Source: Methanobacteriaceae archaeon
GTDB taxonomy: Archaea; Methanobacteriota; Methanobacteria; Methanobacteriales; Methanobacteriaceae
Assembly (NCBI GenBank): GCA_029219465.1
Contig: JAQXTL010000004.1
Span: 124,001 to 188,000 of the forward strand
DNA: 64,000 nt
Direction of reading: 5' to 3'
The translations under genes were made by a program, and so were the position numbers. Under the pieces are notes generated by a model that saw only the letters and a program-made list of their open reading frames with translations, had not been told where the DNA came from and made no database searches. Positions within the stretch are counted from its first letter, which is position 1. Each line of letters opens with the position of its first letter. This document shows, in pieces, positions 1 to 9,191 of this stretch.

Positions 1-781
1 GCTCTAAATTGTTTAATTCTTCAAACAATCCGAATTTTTCCAAAGTGTTTTTAGTTCTTGGATGAATAGGGAAAATAATGTTCATGTCATCCAATTGCTT
101 TAAAGCATCAATAATATTGACTACTCTTTCTTTAACATCAACATTTTCCGCTCTGTGCATTGTTAAAGTTAAAATATTATCCATTTCATCAATATTCAAT
201 TCTTTAAGGGACTGTTCACTAATTCCTTTTTCTTTAGCCAATTCCAAATGTCTAAAACATGCATCAACAACAGTGTTTCCTGTTACAAACAAGTTTTTTC
301 TTGAAACTCCTTCAGCTAAAAGATTAATTGCAGATTCAACAGTTGGTACAAAATACATTAAAGAAGATACGTCAGCTACACGACGATTTACCTCTTCAGG
401 CATAGTCATATCAAAAGACCTAAGTCCCGCTTCAACATGACCTATTGGAATATGTAATTTAGACGCTACAAGTGCACCTGCTAAAACTGCATTGGTGTCA
501 CCCTGAACTAATACAATATCTGGTTTTTCCTCAAGAAGAACTTCCTCAATACGCTGCATCATCAAACCAGTTTGTTTACCGTGTGTTCCGGAACCAACAT
601 GAATATTATAATCTGGAGTTCTGATATCCAAGTCTTTAAAGAAGTTATCAGACATTTCCGCATCATAATGCTGACCTGTGTGTAAAACAATTTGATCAAT
701 ATCTCTTTTTGAGATTTCATCAATGATAGGAGCCATTTTAATAATCTCAGGCCTGGTTCCTAAAATAGTTGCTATTTTCAT
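1..781 (-). CDS. wecB: UDP-N-acetylglucosamine 2-epimerase (partial, C-terminus outside window)
   Basis: Converts UDP-GlcNAc to UDP-ManNAc for surface polysaccharide or pseudomurein-associated glycan precursors in the cytoplasm. The reverse strand reads from an ATG at 781 as [20 protein letters not shown], the classic WecB N-terminus. [32 protein letters not shown] and PEEVNRR follow, all standard family blocks. The frame stays open for 260 codons to the window edge, so roughly the last 100 residues of a usual 360-380 aa enzyme are missing. It is followed upstream by a short AT-rich gap and truA on the same strand; no functional link is apparent. Family identity is secure, and the precise glycan it serves is not shown. 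Confidence 0.9.
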   Translation of the reverse strand, partial: MKIATILGTRPEIIKMAPIIDEISKRDIDQIVLHTGQHYDAEMSDNFFKDLDIRTPDYNIHVGSGTHGKQTGLMMQRIEEVLLEEKPDIVLVQGDTNAVLAGALVASKLHIPIGHVEAGLRSFDMTMPEEVNRRVADVSSLMYFVPTVESAINLLAEGVSRKNLFVTGNTVVDACFRHLELAKEKGISEQSLKELNIDEMDNILTLTMHRAENVDVKERVVNIIDALKQLDDMNIIFPIHPRTKNTLEKFGLFEELNNLE

Positions 782-865
782 AATTATTAATTTATGTCAT
801 TAATACTTAAAAAATTTTTTAATTTTTAGGCAAATATAAAATTTAAAAAAAAGATTGGATAAAAT

Positions 866-1738
866 TTATTCATCCAAATTATGTAACTCATTTAAGCTTT
901 TTATCATGGATTCTCTTACAGCATATCTTTTTTGTAAATCAGATAAAGAATCAACTAAATCACGCTTAAATCTCTCACATGCATAGTCATCATATCTGAA
1001 TTTGATTCCATCATATTGAATATCCATTAAAATCAAATAATCAGCTTCCATGACTTTGATATTTGCTCTTGGCTCGCCTTCAGCAGGATTTAATAGCTTT
1101 TCTACTTCATCCAAACTCATTTTATCGGTTGCAACATCTACAAATACCCTCATCATTTTTCTTACCATATTCCATAAAAATGATTCTCCATAAATATCAA
1201 CAAAAATTGGAGATAATGTATCGTGAAGATTTGGGAATTCTTTTTTGTGATAATCAGTTAAATCCGCTTTTGTGATTTTTATATCTTCAATAGTTCTTGT
1301 AGTGGTTTTTTGGAATCTTTTAGTGAAGTTAGTGAAATTGTGTGTTCCTTTAAAGACTTCTGCGCATTGTTTTAACTTATCAATATCCAAATCCTGGAAG
1401 AGAACATATCGGTATTGCCTCATTTGAGCATACCTTGGTTTAAATGCATATCTAACAGGAGCGCTTGCAAGAATTTGAATATCATCAGGAAGAGAATTAT
1501 TAATTTCATTTATTCTAACGTCTTTTTCTGACTGAAAACTGATTACATTACCTAAACTGTGAACACCAGCATCAGTTCTGCCAGCTATTCTAAATCTGGA
1601 CTTTTTTAAATCATCTATGTAATTTAGTTTACGTAAATGGTAAATCAATTCTTCTTCAACAGTCCTTAAATCCGGCTGGCGTTGAAAACCGTGAAAATTA
1701 GTTCCAATATATCCTATTTTTAGTGCTGTTCTTTTCAT
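866..1738 (-). CDS. truA: tRNA pseudouridine synthase A
   Basis: Isomerises uridines in the anticodon arm (positions 38-40) of tRNAs to pseudouridine. At 290 aa it is close to the usual family length. The catalytic Asp lies in the motif GRTDAGVHSLGNV around residues 52-64, and the N-terminal GYIGTNFHGFQRQ block and the later WNMVRKMM block are typical TruA. The start ATG at 1738 gives MKRTALKIGYIG, so no further upstream start is needed. It is a stand-alone gene between wecB and a MATE exporter. Confidence 0.92.
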   Translation of the reverse strand: MKRTALKIGYIGTNFHGFQRQPDLRTVEEELIYHLRKLNYIDDLKKSRFRIAGRTDAGVHSLGNVISFQSEKDVRINEINNSLPDDIQILASAPVRYAFKPRYAQMRQYRYVLFQDLDIDKLKQCAEVFKGTHNFTNFTKRFQKTTTRTIEDIKITKADLTDYHKKEFPNLHDTLSPIFVDIYGESFLWNMVRKMMRVFVDVATDKMSLDEVEKLLNPAEGEPRANIKVMEADYLILMDIQYDGIKFRYDDYACERFKRDLVDSLSDLQKRYAVRESMIKSLNELHNLDE

Positions 1739-1784
1739 TAATATAATATTTTATAATCAAATAAAATAAATTTTTAGGAAAAAA

Positions 1785-3158
1785 TTAAGCTTTATTAATT
1801 TTGATAAGTTTTTTGACAAGATAGTTTGCCCAAAGCATTGTAATATTATTTGAAATTATTTCACCCAATACAATTCCCATCCATGCTCCCCAGACACCAT
1901 ATCCAAGAACAACACCAAATAATACTGCAAAAAGTATTGTAAAACCTGTTTCTCTCATAATTGTTTGAAACATTGCAGTAATTCCTTTTCCAACTCCCTG
2001 GAATACATAGGTTGATGCAACTCCAACAGCCATTGTTGGATAATAAAGTACAATCCATGCTAAAAACATTGTAAGTTCACCAGCTATTCTTACACTGCTT
2101 GAAGAAGACGCAAATACTGATGCAATATCTCCTGCAAAAACGTTTGTTAGAATAGCTACAATAACTGCAATCACTATTGAGATTTTCATTGCATATCTGT
2201 GAGCTATTTGAATATTTTTATAGTTTCTAGCACCATAATTTGCTGCAATAACACTAATTAGTGCTGTTCCAATAGCTAGAAGTGGAGTTGTACCGATTGT
2301 TACTATTCTCCAGCCTGTTGAATAAACAGCAACTGAATCAGTAGTTCCGACATATGCAAGAAGAGCAGAAAAAACAGCTGCAAAAAATGCATTGTTTAGA
2401 AGCTGAATACTTGCAGGAATTCCTACACGAACAATATCAAGGGAAATATCCTTTTGGAAGTTGAAATTACTTAAATTAGGTTTTAAAAAAGTGTCTTTTT
2501 TAACATAAAACCAGAAAAGCAAAATCAAGATGACAAATACAGATGAGATAACTGTAGCTATTGCAGCTCCTTTAACTCCCAAATTTAAAGTATAGATAAA
2601 AATTGGATCTAAAATCATATTAATTATTGCAGATGCCCCCATTGCATACATTGGACGAGAAGCATCACCTTCACCTCTAAAAATACCATATAATGCATTA
2701 GAACAAATAATAAATACTGATCCAAGAACTATTACAATTCCATAGTCAAGTGCATATGAAATAGTTGCTCCTGCACCCATAATATTCAAGATAGGAGTTA
2801 ATAACACCCAAAGCAAAACAGTTATGATTAATGAAACAACTATATTAATTAAAATTGAATGAACAGAAGCATTATGTGCTTTTTTAATGTTATTTTCACC
2901 AAGGTATTTGGATATTGCAAAAGTAGCACCTGAACCTAATCCATTTCCAAAACCAACTAAAATCATAAATATTGGAGTGAAAAAACCAACACCTGCAAGT
3001 GCATCTGCTCCAAGACCAGATACCCAAGCTGCATCAACTAAATTATAAAAACTAGTAATGAACAGTGAAATAATAAGAGGTATTGACATTCTTATTAATG
3101 CTCGTTTAGGATTTTCAAGCATCACGTCAAGATTATTCACTGAATCATTTTCTAACAT
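1785..3158 (-). CDS. MATE-family multidrug/toxin efflux transporter
   Basis: A 457-residue, strongly hydrophobic protein with about twelve predicted membrane segments arranged as two similar halves, as in MATE exporters. The N-terminal half contains NPKRALIRMSIPLIISLF and VDAAWVSGLGADALAGVGF, the typical first-helix region. A second block around LNNAFFAAVFSALLAYVGT matches the start of the second half. Members export cationic drugs or metabolites using Na+ or H+ gradients, but the substrate cannot be read from the sequence. It lies immediately downstream of the metal-ATPase gene on the same strand (40 bp gap), so read-through is possible though not demonstrated. Confidence 0.9.
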   Translation of the reverse strand: MLENDSVNNLDVMLENPKRALIRMSIPLIISLFITSFYNLVDAAWVSGLGADALAGVGFFTPIFMILVGFGNGLGSGATFAISKYLGENNIKKAHNASVHSILINIVVSLIITVLLWVLLTPILNIMGAGATISYALDYGIVIVLGSVFIICSNALYGIFRGEGDASRPMYAMGASAIINMILDPIFIYTLNLGVKGAAIATVISSVFVILILLFWFYVKKDTFLKPNLSNFNFQKDISLDIVRVGIPASIQLLNNAFFAAVFSALLAYVGTTDSVAVYSTGWRIVTIGTTPLLAIGTALISVIAANYGARNYKNIQIAHRYAMKISIVIAVIVAILTNVFAGDIASVFASSSSSVRIAGELTMFLAWIVLYYPTMAVGVASTYVFQGVGKGITAMFQTIMRETGFTILFAVLFGVVLGYGVWGAWMGIVLGEIISNNITMLWANYLVKKLIKINKA

Positions 3159-3197
3159 ATCTAAATATTAAACATTAATCAAATATAAAATTAATTA

Positions 3198-5522
3198 TCA
3201 GAATAGTGAATCTTTCACCATTCCAATTCTAAATGAGTTTAAGATTACAAGCATTGTTAATCCTAAATCTCCAAAACCAACAGACATCATCAAAGTAATG
3301 ACACCAAGGATTGCAAATATTACACATAACATTTTAACTGCAATAGCAATGGAAATGTCCTGTTTGATAATTCTCATTGTTTTATTGGATAATGAGAACA
3401 GATATGGGATTTTTGAGATATCATCCTGCATAAGTGCAATATCTGCTGTTTCAATAGCTACATCAGAACCTGCAGCACCCATTGCAATACCAATATCAGC
3501 GCATGCTAAAGCTGGAGCATCATTTACACCATCCCCAACCATTGCAACACTACCGAATTTGTTTCTAATTACTTCAAGGAGATTTAATTTGTCTTCAGGC
3601 ATTAAATTAGAATAAACATAATCTATTCCAATTTCAGATGCAACACTTTTAGCTGCAATCTTGTTATCTCCTGTAAGCATTATAGTTTGAATATTTTGTT
3701 TTTTCAAATCAACAATGATTTCACGTGCATTATCTCTGATTTTATCAGCAACAGTGATAATTGCAAGTAATTTTTCACTATTACCAATAAATACAACTGT
3801 TTTACCTTCAGATGCATACTTATTGATTTCATCTCTTGATAAATCAAATGAACTGCCTTCAATTAAGGATTCATTAGCAGCATAATATTGATTTTGCTCA
3901 ATATTAGCAATAATACCTTTTCCAGGGACATTTTTGAAATCATCAACTTCAACAAGTGAAATATCATTTTCATTTGCATAGTTTACAATAGCCTGAGCTA
4001 TTGGGTGGGAAGACTTATTTTCGATTGATGCTGCGATTTTTATGATTTCTTCTTTTGAGTAGTTTTCATCTAAAACAACAACATCATTTAAAACCAATTT
4101 ACCTTCTGTTAAAGTACCAGTTTTATCAAATATCACTGCTTTAACGCCACGCATCTGTTCAATATATGAACTACCTTTAATCAATACACCATTTCTAGTA
4201 GCTGAAGTAATAGCAGATACCATTCCTACAGGTGTTGAGATTAAAAATGCACAAGGACATGAAATTACCAAAAGAGAAAGTGCCTTATAAACCCAGTCAG
4301 TTAAGTCTTGACCAAAGAATACTGGTGGAATTAAAGCAACACAAAGTGCAGCAACCATCATTATTGGAGTATAGTACTTAGCAATTCTTTCAACCAAAGT
4401 TTCGGTTTGGGATTTGTTAACTTGGGAATTTTTAACAAACTCAACAATCTTTGATATGACAGAATCCTTAGCCTGTTTAGAAACCTTAATTTCCAAATAC
4501 CCATCTTCATTTACAGTACCTGAAAATACTTCATCACCAATTTGCTTTAATACAGGAACACTCTCACCAGTAATAGAAGCTTGATTAATTGATGAAGAAC
4601 CAAAAATAACTTCCCCGTCCAATGGAACTTTATCACCAGGTTTTACAATGACTACATCACCAATTTTAACATAATCAACATTTCTTATCTCTTCTAAGTC
4701 ACCTACTTTAACTCTTGCAGTATCAGGAGCCATTTCAACTAATGATTTAATTGAACGTTTAGCACGATGCTCTGCATAATCTTCTAAAAATTCTGCAATA
4801 AAGTAAAGGAAAGTTACAGCAGCCCCCTCTTCAGGATGACCAATAATAAAAGATGCAATACAAGCAATAGTTACAAGCATTGCAGGACCAACAGTGTGTT
4901 TATTAATCAATGATTTAAATGCTAAAACAGCTATTTCATAACCTGCAAATAGAGCACCAAACATGAAAATTACAGTCACTGCAGTTGGACTAAAAGATAA
5001 ATATTCCATAATTAAACCAGATACAAAACATAATCCACTTGCAGCAATGATTTGAACTGGCCTATTGTATATTAATGGTTCTCCTTCAGCAAATAATTCT
5101 TTATTTTCAGAATCATCACAATCAGAGCAATTACAAAGACTTATATCAACATCATTATGGTCGTGAGAGCAGCATTCATCATGCTCATGTTCATGACTAT
5201 GAGAATGCTCATGACTATGATCATGAGAACAACAATCATCATGCTCATGTTCATGCTCGTGACTATGATCGTGTTCGTGTTCATGACCATGAGAGTGCTC
5301 ATGAGCGTGATCATGAGAACAACAATCATCATGCTCATGTTCATGTTCATAAGCATCCAAATCCATATTTTTACGTAAATCTTTTAATAATTGTTTATTA
5401 TAATGATTGGAATTTGTACATTTAATTTCGTCACAATTTGGATCAAAACATATATAATTATAATGTTTAGGATTAAAACAAGATGTTTGTAGACAATCTG
5501 CATCATAACATCTATTTTCCAT
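3198..5522 (-). CDS. Heavy-metal P1B-type ATPase (CPC type) with Cys/His-rich N-terminal head
   Basis: A membrane pump that expels soft or divalent metal ions using ATP (Zn/Cd/Pb/Co group). Visible motifs are TGES (about 318-321), the ion-binding SCPCAFLISTP (CPC 422-424), the phosphorylated Asp in DKTGT (466-470), SSHPIAQ and GDGVNDAP near 660. The head is unusual: residues 1-42 carry two copies of C-x4-C-x4-C-x4-H (C5, C10, C15, H20 and C25, C30, C35, H40). Residues 58-135 are nearly all His, Glu, Asp and Ser with three CCSHDH blocks and a final CNCSDC. No ordinary HMA domain with GMTC is present. The start ATG is preceded by GGTGGT. It is the second gene after the ArsR-type repressor (18 bp gap), so the two probably form one metal-induced operon. 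Zn or Cd is most likely; the exact metal is not shown. Confidence 0.93.
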   Translation of the reverse strand: MENRCYDADCLQTSCFNPKHYNYICFDPNCDEIKCTNSNHYNKQLLKDLRKNMDLDAYEHEHEHDDCCSHDHAHEHSHGHEHEHDHSHEHEHEHDDCCSHDHSHEHSHSHEHEHDECCSHDHNDVDISLCNCSDCDDSENKELFAEGEPLIYNRPVQIIAASGLCFVSGLIMEYLSFSPTAVTVIFMFGALFAGYEIAVLAFKSLINKHTVGPAMLVTIACIASFIIGHPEEGAAVTFLYFIAEFLEDYAEHRAKRSIKSLVEMAPDTARVKVGDLEEIRNVDYVKIGDVVIVKPGDKVPLDGEVIFGSSSINQASITGESVPVLKQIGDEVFSGTVNEDGYLEIKVSKQAKDSVISKIVEFVKNSQVNKSQTETLVERIAKYYTPIMMVAALCVALIPPVFFGQDLTDWVYKALSLLVISCPCAFLISTPVGMVSAITSATRNGVLIKGSSYIEQMRGVKAVIFDKTGTLTEGKLVLNDVVVLDENYSKEEIIKIAASIENKSSHPIAQAIVNYANENDISLVEVDDFKNVPGKGIIANIEQNQYYAANESLIEGSSFDLSRDEINKYASEGKTVVFIGNSEKLLAIITVADKIRDNAREIIVDLKKQNIQTIMLTGDNKIAAKSVASEIGIDYVYSNLMPEDKLNLLEVIRNKFGSVAMVGDGVNDAPALACADIGIAMGAAGSDVAIETADIALMQDDISKIPYLFSLSNKTMRIIKQDISIAIAVKMLCVIFAILGVITLMMSVGFGDLGLTMLVILNSFRIGMVKDSLF

Positions 5523-5540
5523 ATTACCACCAATTAAAAA

Positions 5541-5915
5541 TTATTCTAATATATGTTCCAAACCTACTTTGTAAATCATTTCTATATGAAGATCAGTTAG
5601 AGAATATCTTGCCATTTTACCTTCTTTTTGATATTTAACAATATTATTTGCACGTAAAATCCTTAATTGATTTGAAACAGTTGTTTGATTCAAATCAAGT
5701 GCTTCACAAATATCACAAACACATAAATCCTCTAAACAAAGTAGGGAAATAATTTTTAATCTTGTTGGATTACCAAATATTTTAAAGAAATCTGATAATT
5801 GTGAAAATTCATCTTCATCAGGAATACGCCCTTTTATACGGTTTACAACATCCTCATGAGAGTCAAAAACTTCACAAACATCATCATTTTTATCATCAAG
5901 ATTACAATTTTTCAT
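5541..5915 (-). CDS. ArsR/SmtB-family metal-sensing repressor
   Basis: A winged-helix transcription factor of about 124 aa. The body carries the ArsR core FGNPTRLKIISLL, then the metal-box DLCVCDICEAL and the recognition helix NQTTVSNQLRILR. The CVC pair in helix alpha-3 is the thiolate site seen in CadC/ArsR-type sensors; extra cysteines near the N-terminus (C4 and about C14) could complete a CadC-like site. Three possible starts exist (GTG 5924, ATG 5921, ATG 5915). The last is chosen because GTGAT sits four bases upstream, the spacing used by neighbouring genes. It precedes the metal ATPase and is itself preceded by strong palindromes at 5941-5996, so it probably represses this operon until metal binds. 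Confidence 0.9.
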   Translation of the reverse strand: MKNCNLDDKNDDVCEVFDSHEDVVNRIKGRIPDEDEFSQLSDFFKIFGNPTRLKIISLLCLEDLCVCDICEALDLNQTTVSNQLRILRANNIVKYQKEGKMARYSLTDLHIEMIYKVGLEHILE

Positions 5916-5940
5916 ATTCATCACATATATTATATATTTA

Positions 5941-5996
5941 CATATTATGATATGTTTATGTATTTAAATGTTTTCATATCATGATATTATGATATG
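5941..5996. promoter_or_regulatory. Probable ArsR-type operator region (two palindromic boxes)
   Basis: Two related inverted repeats lie just upstream of the repressor gene. The box at 5941-5954 reads CATATTATGATATG (12 of 14 positions symmetric). The box at 5975-5996 begins CATATCATGATA and ends TATGATATG (20 of 22 positions symmetric). ArsR/SmtB proteins usually bind AT-rich imperfect repeats of this kind overlapping their own promoter. The boxes sit between the divergent repressor operon and the DUF4012-like gene, so either promoter could be affected. Assignment to this regulator is inferred from position and symmetry. Confidence 0.65.
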
Positions 5997-6091
5997 TTAT
6001 TTTTAAATAAATTTATATAATGTAACATAAATAATATAGTTAAGATTTATTCTTAAGACTAAATCTAAACAAATTTAGGATTGTGAATACT

Positions 6092-6811
6092 ATGAAAAGA
6101 AGCAAAAAATTAATTATTGCAATCCTTCTTGTAATACTCATTGGGTTATTAACATTTATTGCAGGCACATTATTTATGGGTCCAGATTTATCCCAAGAAA
6201 ACAAGAACATCTTAGTATTAGCATCTGACAAAGAGGAGCAACCAAACGGTGGTGTAGACATGGCATTTATGGTACACTTAGAGAATGGTTCTCTTAAAAA
6301 CTTTACTCCAGTTTACCCTGGTGAAATGTCACATCCTTCAAAATCCGCTCCAGGTGGATTATCCGGACCTATGATGCTTCACGACTGTCTTTGGGACGGT
6401 TTAAGTCAAGGTATGCAAAATGCAAAGGAAATTGTAGAAGCTCGTACTGGAATGAAAGCTGATGCAGTAGTTGTTGTTTATGATAAAGCTGTAGATAGTG
6501 TAATTCAGTCTGTAAGTCCACTTAAAATCAAAGGTGTTGAAACAAACCTTAGTGCAACAGACATCATACGTGAAAATGATGCATATAACGGATATAGTGG
6601 AAATGAAAATGTTCCTGGAACTATGTCCAGAGGAGATGCCGTGATGGTATTAGTAAAAGCACTTGCTAATGCTGCTAAAGACCCAGACAAAAAAGCTACT
6701 ATGGTACAAACAGCAATTAATGAGTATTCCAATGGAAATATTGCAATGGAACCTCAAGGTGCATTTACAAGATTACTTGCAACCAAAGGATTTGAAAGCT
6801 TAGCTAAATAA
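6092..6811 (+). CDS. DUF4012-like membrane-anchored protein
   Basis: About 239 aa, with one N-terminal membrane helix (KKLIIAILLVILIGLLTFIA region) and a soluble domain probably outside the cell. The domain resembles DUF4012, a family distantly related to LytR-CpsA-Psr proteins; supporting segments include NILVLASDKEEQPNGGVDMAFMV and the repeated small-residue stretches that follow. Function is unknown. ATG 6092 is preferred to the upstream GTG 6083 because the hydrophobic helix then follows a short basic stretch (MKRSKK). It is divergent from the metal-resistance operon and ends in a strong terminator hairpin at 6811. Confidence 0.6.
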   Translation: MKRSKKLIIAILLVILIGLLTFIAGTLFMGPDLSQENKNILVLASDKEEQPNGGVDMAFMVHLENGSLKNFTPVYPGEMSHPSKSAPGGLSGPMMLHDCLWDGLSQGMQNAKEIVEARTGMKADAVVVVYDKAVDSVIQSVSPLKIKGVETNLSATDIIRENDAYNGYSGNENVPGTMSRGDAVMVLVKALANAAKDPDKKATMVQTAINEYSNGNIAMEPQGAFTRLLATKGFESLAK

Positions 6812-6852
6812 ATCTTTAAAGAAATTTTTATTCTTTAAAGATTCTTTTTTTT
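6811..6852. terminator. Strong hairpin plus T-tract between convergent genes
   Basis: A perfect 13-bp stem, AATCTTTAAAGAA (6811-6823) pairing with TTCTTTAAAGATT (6831-6843), with a 7-base loop and then eight T residues. It begins on the last base of the DUF4012-like gene's stop codon and reaches the stop of the convergent ABC permease. It looks like a terminator for the plus-strand gene and may also act on the other strand. Confidence 0.75.
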
Positions 6853-9109
6853 ATTCAACGTCTTTTAACGCCTCAACCATATTCAAATCGCCAATTTTAT
6901 CTGAAAACATTAAATTTACAAATATTGATATTGTAAATGTTATAAATGCAACTAAAATTATGTTTCCACTTGTCAATTGTGGGACATAATAGAAGGATTC
7001 GCTTGTTGCATCAAGCATTAATGTCATGAAATAATATCCTAATGGAATTCCTAAAATAAATCCAATAGATGTAAATATCAAGTTTTGAGTCAATAACAAT
7101 CTTCTTAGGAAATTAGTTTTAAACCCTAAAACCTTTAAAGTCGCAACTTCCCTTTCCATTTCTGTAAATGACAATAATTGTAAGTTATAAAGAACTAAAA
7201 ATGCCAATAAACCTGCAACAACAGTTACAACAGACACCATCATCAAAACAGACGAAGACATTTCATTCCAGCTCTCACGCATATCATCACGAGTTGAAAC
7301 TGATTTAATTGAATTAATATTTTCACCAAACTTCTCCGAAGTCAAAATACTTGTTGGTGTAAAGTTTAATCCTTGGTCTTCTAAAGTATCCGGAGACATT
7401 ATTAATCCCTGTGAAACAGGTTCTGTGTGGATTTGACCAATTGTAGAGTTAACCCACTTATCACTTCCTACAATGTGCCATTTAATTTTATCCCCAATTG
7501 ATAAATTGAAGTTTTCAGCCATTTTAGCTGAAATAGAAACAACACCTTCCCCAATTTCAATTGGATTTTTATTGCTGTCAGTGTATGAAATCAAATCTGT
7601 ATTGTTTGAAGCTAAAAGTAAGCCCGTTTTTTCAACATCACCTTTTCTCATTTCAATTGGCATTTGCATTATAAAACTACCGTTTGTTCCATTAATAGCA
7701 TAATACAATTCCATTTCAGATGCATTATTAGCAATAGCTAGTTTTGATTCAAAATGAGAGATATTATCATATTCCCATGATTCCAAATCATCAATAGTGT
7801 CATGCATACCAAATGCTGCAATTAATAATGAAACACAACCCATAACACCAACAATAGCCATTAATGCTCTGAATTTGTTTCTTTTAGCATCACGCCAATT
7901 CCAGCGAACATTAAAACTTAAACGCTTCCAGATTTTAGATTTTTCCAACAATCCATTTGATGAAACACTTGGTGCTTTTGATCTTATAGCATCTGCAGGA
8001 TTTTCATTGGAAATTTGTCTACAGGACAAATAGGTAACTCCCACTGAAGATATAACAAGCAATGCTGCAACAAATATGAAACTTATATCAAATCCAGGAT
8101 GCCATGCAGGTAAGGTATACCTAGCAGACATTGCCGGATAAAACATTTGTGGAATAACCATAGGTCCAGTAATTAAACCTAAAACAGATCCAACTAATAC
8201 TGGTAAAAATCCATAAGAAATGTAGTGTAATATAATCTTAGAATCTTTAAAACCAACAGCCTTTAAAATACCAATTTGTGTTCTTTGAGATGCAACAATC
8301 CTTGTCATTGTTGTTAAAAGAGTCAAAAAGGTAACCACCATAAAAAGAACCGGGAAAATGTTACCCATCATCTTGTGTTGAGCCATTTCATCATTGAAAT
8401 TAGATACACTAACATGGTCATCTTTTTTAACAAAGGACAAATAGCTAATTGAATCATCTAATTTTTGTTTAAATTCTTTATCAGACTGATTGTATTTAAC
8501 AAGCATCCTATTATACTCTATACTATCAGGATATGCTTTATAAGATAAATATGCAAATCCAATATCCTCAAAGTTTGGAGTAACTGATGTTGGTGAGGAT
8601 TCATAAACATATTCTGGAGAATAACCAATTCCTTTAATTTCTTTAGTAATGGTCTTGCCATCAAATTCAAAAGAAATATTGTCCCCAACATTTAATTCAT
8701 GGACATCAGCAAAACGCTTATCAAGCCAAACTCCAGATTCATCATTAATATCAAATTCTTTTCCCTGACTAATGGAGAATTTCGAAATATCTCCTTTTTC
8801 AACGAAATGCAGCGTAAAATCAGGATCATTATCAAGACCACCAACAGCCGAAATTACAGCCTGTCTTTCAACTTGTGAGGCAAACTCACTTACTTTATTA
8901 AAATCATTACTGTCAAAATTATCTTTATATATCCAGCCGTCAGCAAGATTTGTTTGATTATAAAAATCACCGCTGGTTTGTTCTAAACCATAATATTCAC
9001 CACAAATACCACAATAAGCAAAAATACCTATAAAAGCCATTAAAAATATTGCAATAAATTGGGCTTTATTGATTTTTATATCTCTCAACATCTTTTTGGA
9101 TAATGACAT
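6851..9109 (-). CDS. ABC exporter permease, FtsX/MacB-like (two FtsX domains)
   Basis: A 752-aa permease for an ABC export or lipoprotein-handling system. It has an N-terminal membrane helix (about residues 14-36), a large extracytoplasmic domain, and three membrane helices in a first FtsX domain at about 250-390, including RTQIGILKAVGFKDSKI. A second half repeats this plan: helix near 415-435, external domain, and a final FtsX domain with MEREVATLKVLGFKTNF at about 655-671. The duplicated plan matches the long FtsX-type permeases. The partner ATPase lies 82 bp upstream on the same strand. The substrate is unknown. Confidence 0.88.
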   Translation of the reverse strand: MSLSKKMLRDIKINKAQFIAIFLMAFIGIFAYCGICGEYYGLEQTSGDFYNQTNLADGWIYKDNFDSNDFNKVSEFASQVERQAVISAVGGLDNDPDFTLHFVEKGDISKFSISQGKEFDINDESGVWLDKRFADVHELNVGDNISFEFDGKTITKEIKGIGYSPEYVYESSPTSVTPNFEDIGFAYLSYKAYPDSIEYNRMLVKYNQSDKEFKQKLDDSISYLSFVKKDDHVSVSNFNDEMAQHKMMGNIFPVLFMVVTFLTLLTTMTRIVASQRTQIGILKAVGFKDSKIILHYISYGFLPVLVGSVLGLITGPMVIPQMFYPAMSARYTLPAWHPGFDISFIFVAALLVISSVGVTYLSCRQISNENPADAIRSKAPSVSSNGLLEKSKIWKRLSFNVRWNWRDAKRNKFRALMAIVGVMGCVSLLIAAFGMHDTIDDLESWEYDNISHFESKLAIANNASEMELYYAINGTNGSFIMQMPIEMRKGDVEKTGLLLASNNTDLISYTDSNKNPIEIGEGVVSISAKMAENFNLSIGDKIKWHIVGSDKWVNSTIGQIHTEPVSQGLIMSPDTLEDQGLNFTPTSILTSEKFGENINSIKSVSTRDDMRESWNEMSSSVLMMVSVVTVVAGLLAFLVLYNLQLLSFTEMEREVATLKVLGFKTNFLRRLLLTQNLIFTSIGFILGIPLGYYFMTLMLDATSESFYYVPQLTSGNIILVAFITFTISIFVNLMFSDKIGDLNMVEALKDVE

Positions 9110-9191
9110 GATATAGTATATGAAATAAATATGATTTAAATATATTAGTATTGAAAAAAAGAATTTGGTATTTAACTAAATTTTGTTAAAA

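Noticed and set aside
5075-5425. Long opposite-strand frames over the His-rich ATPase region
   Set aside because: They arise because the CAT/GAG-type repeats keep all frames open. They encode only repetitive Met/His-rich sequence and have no start signals.
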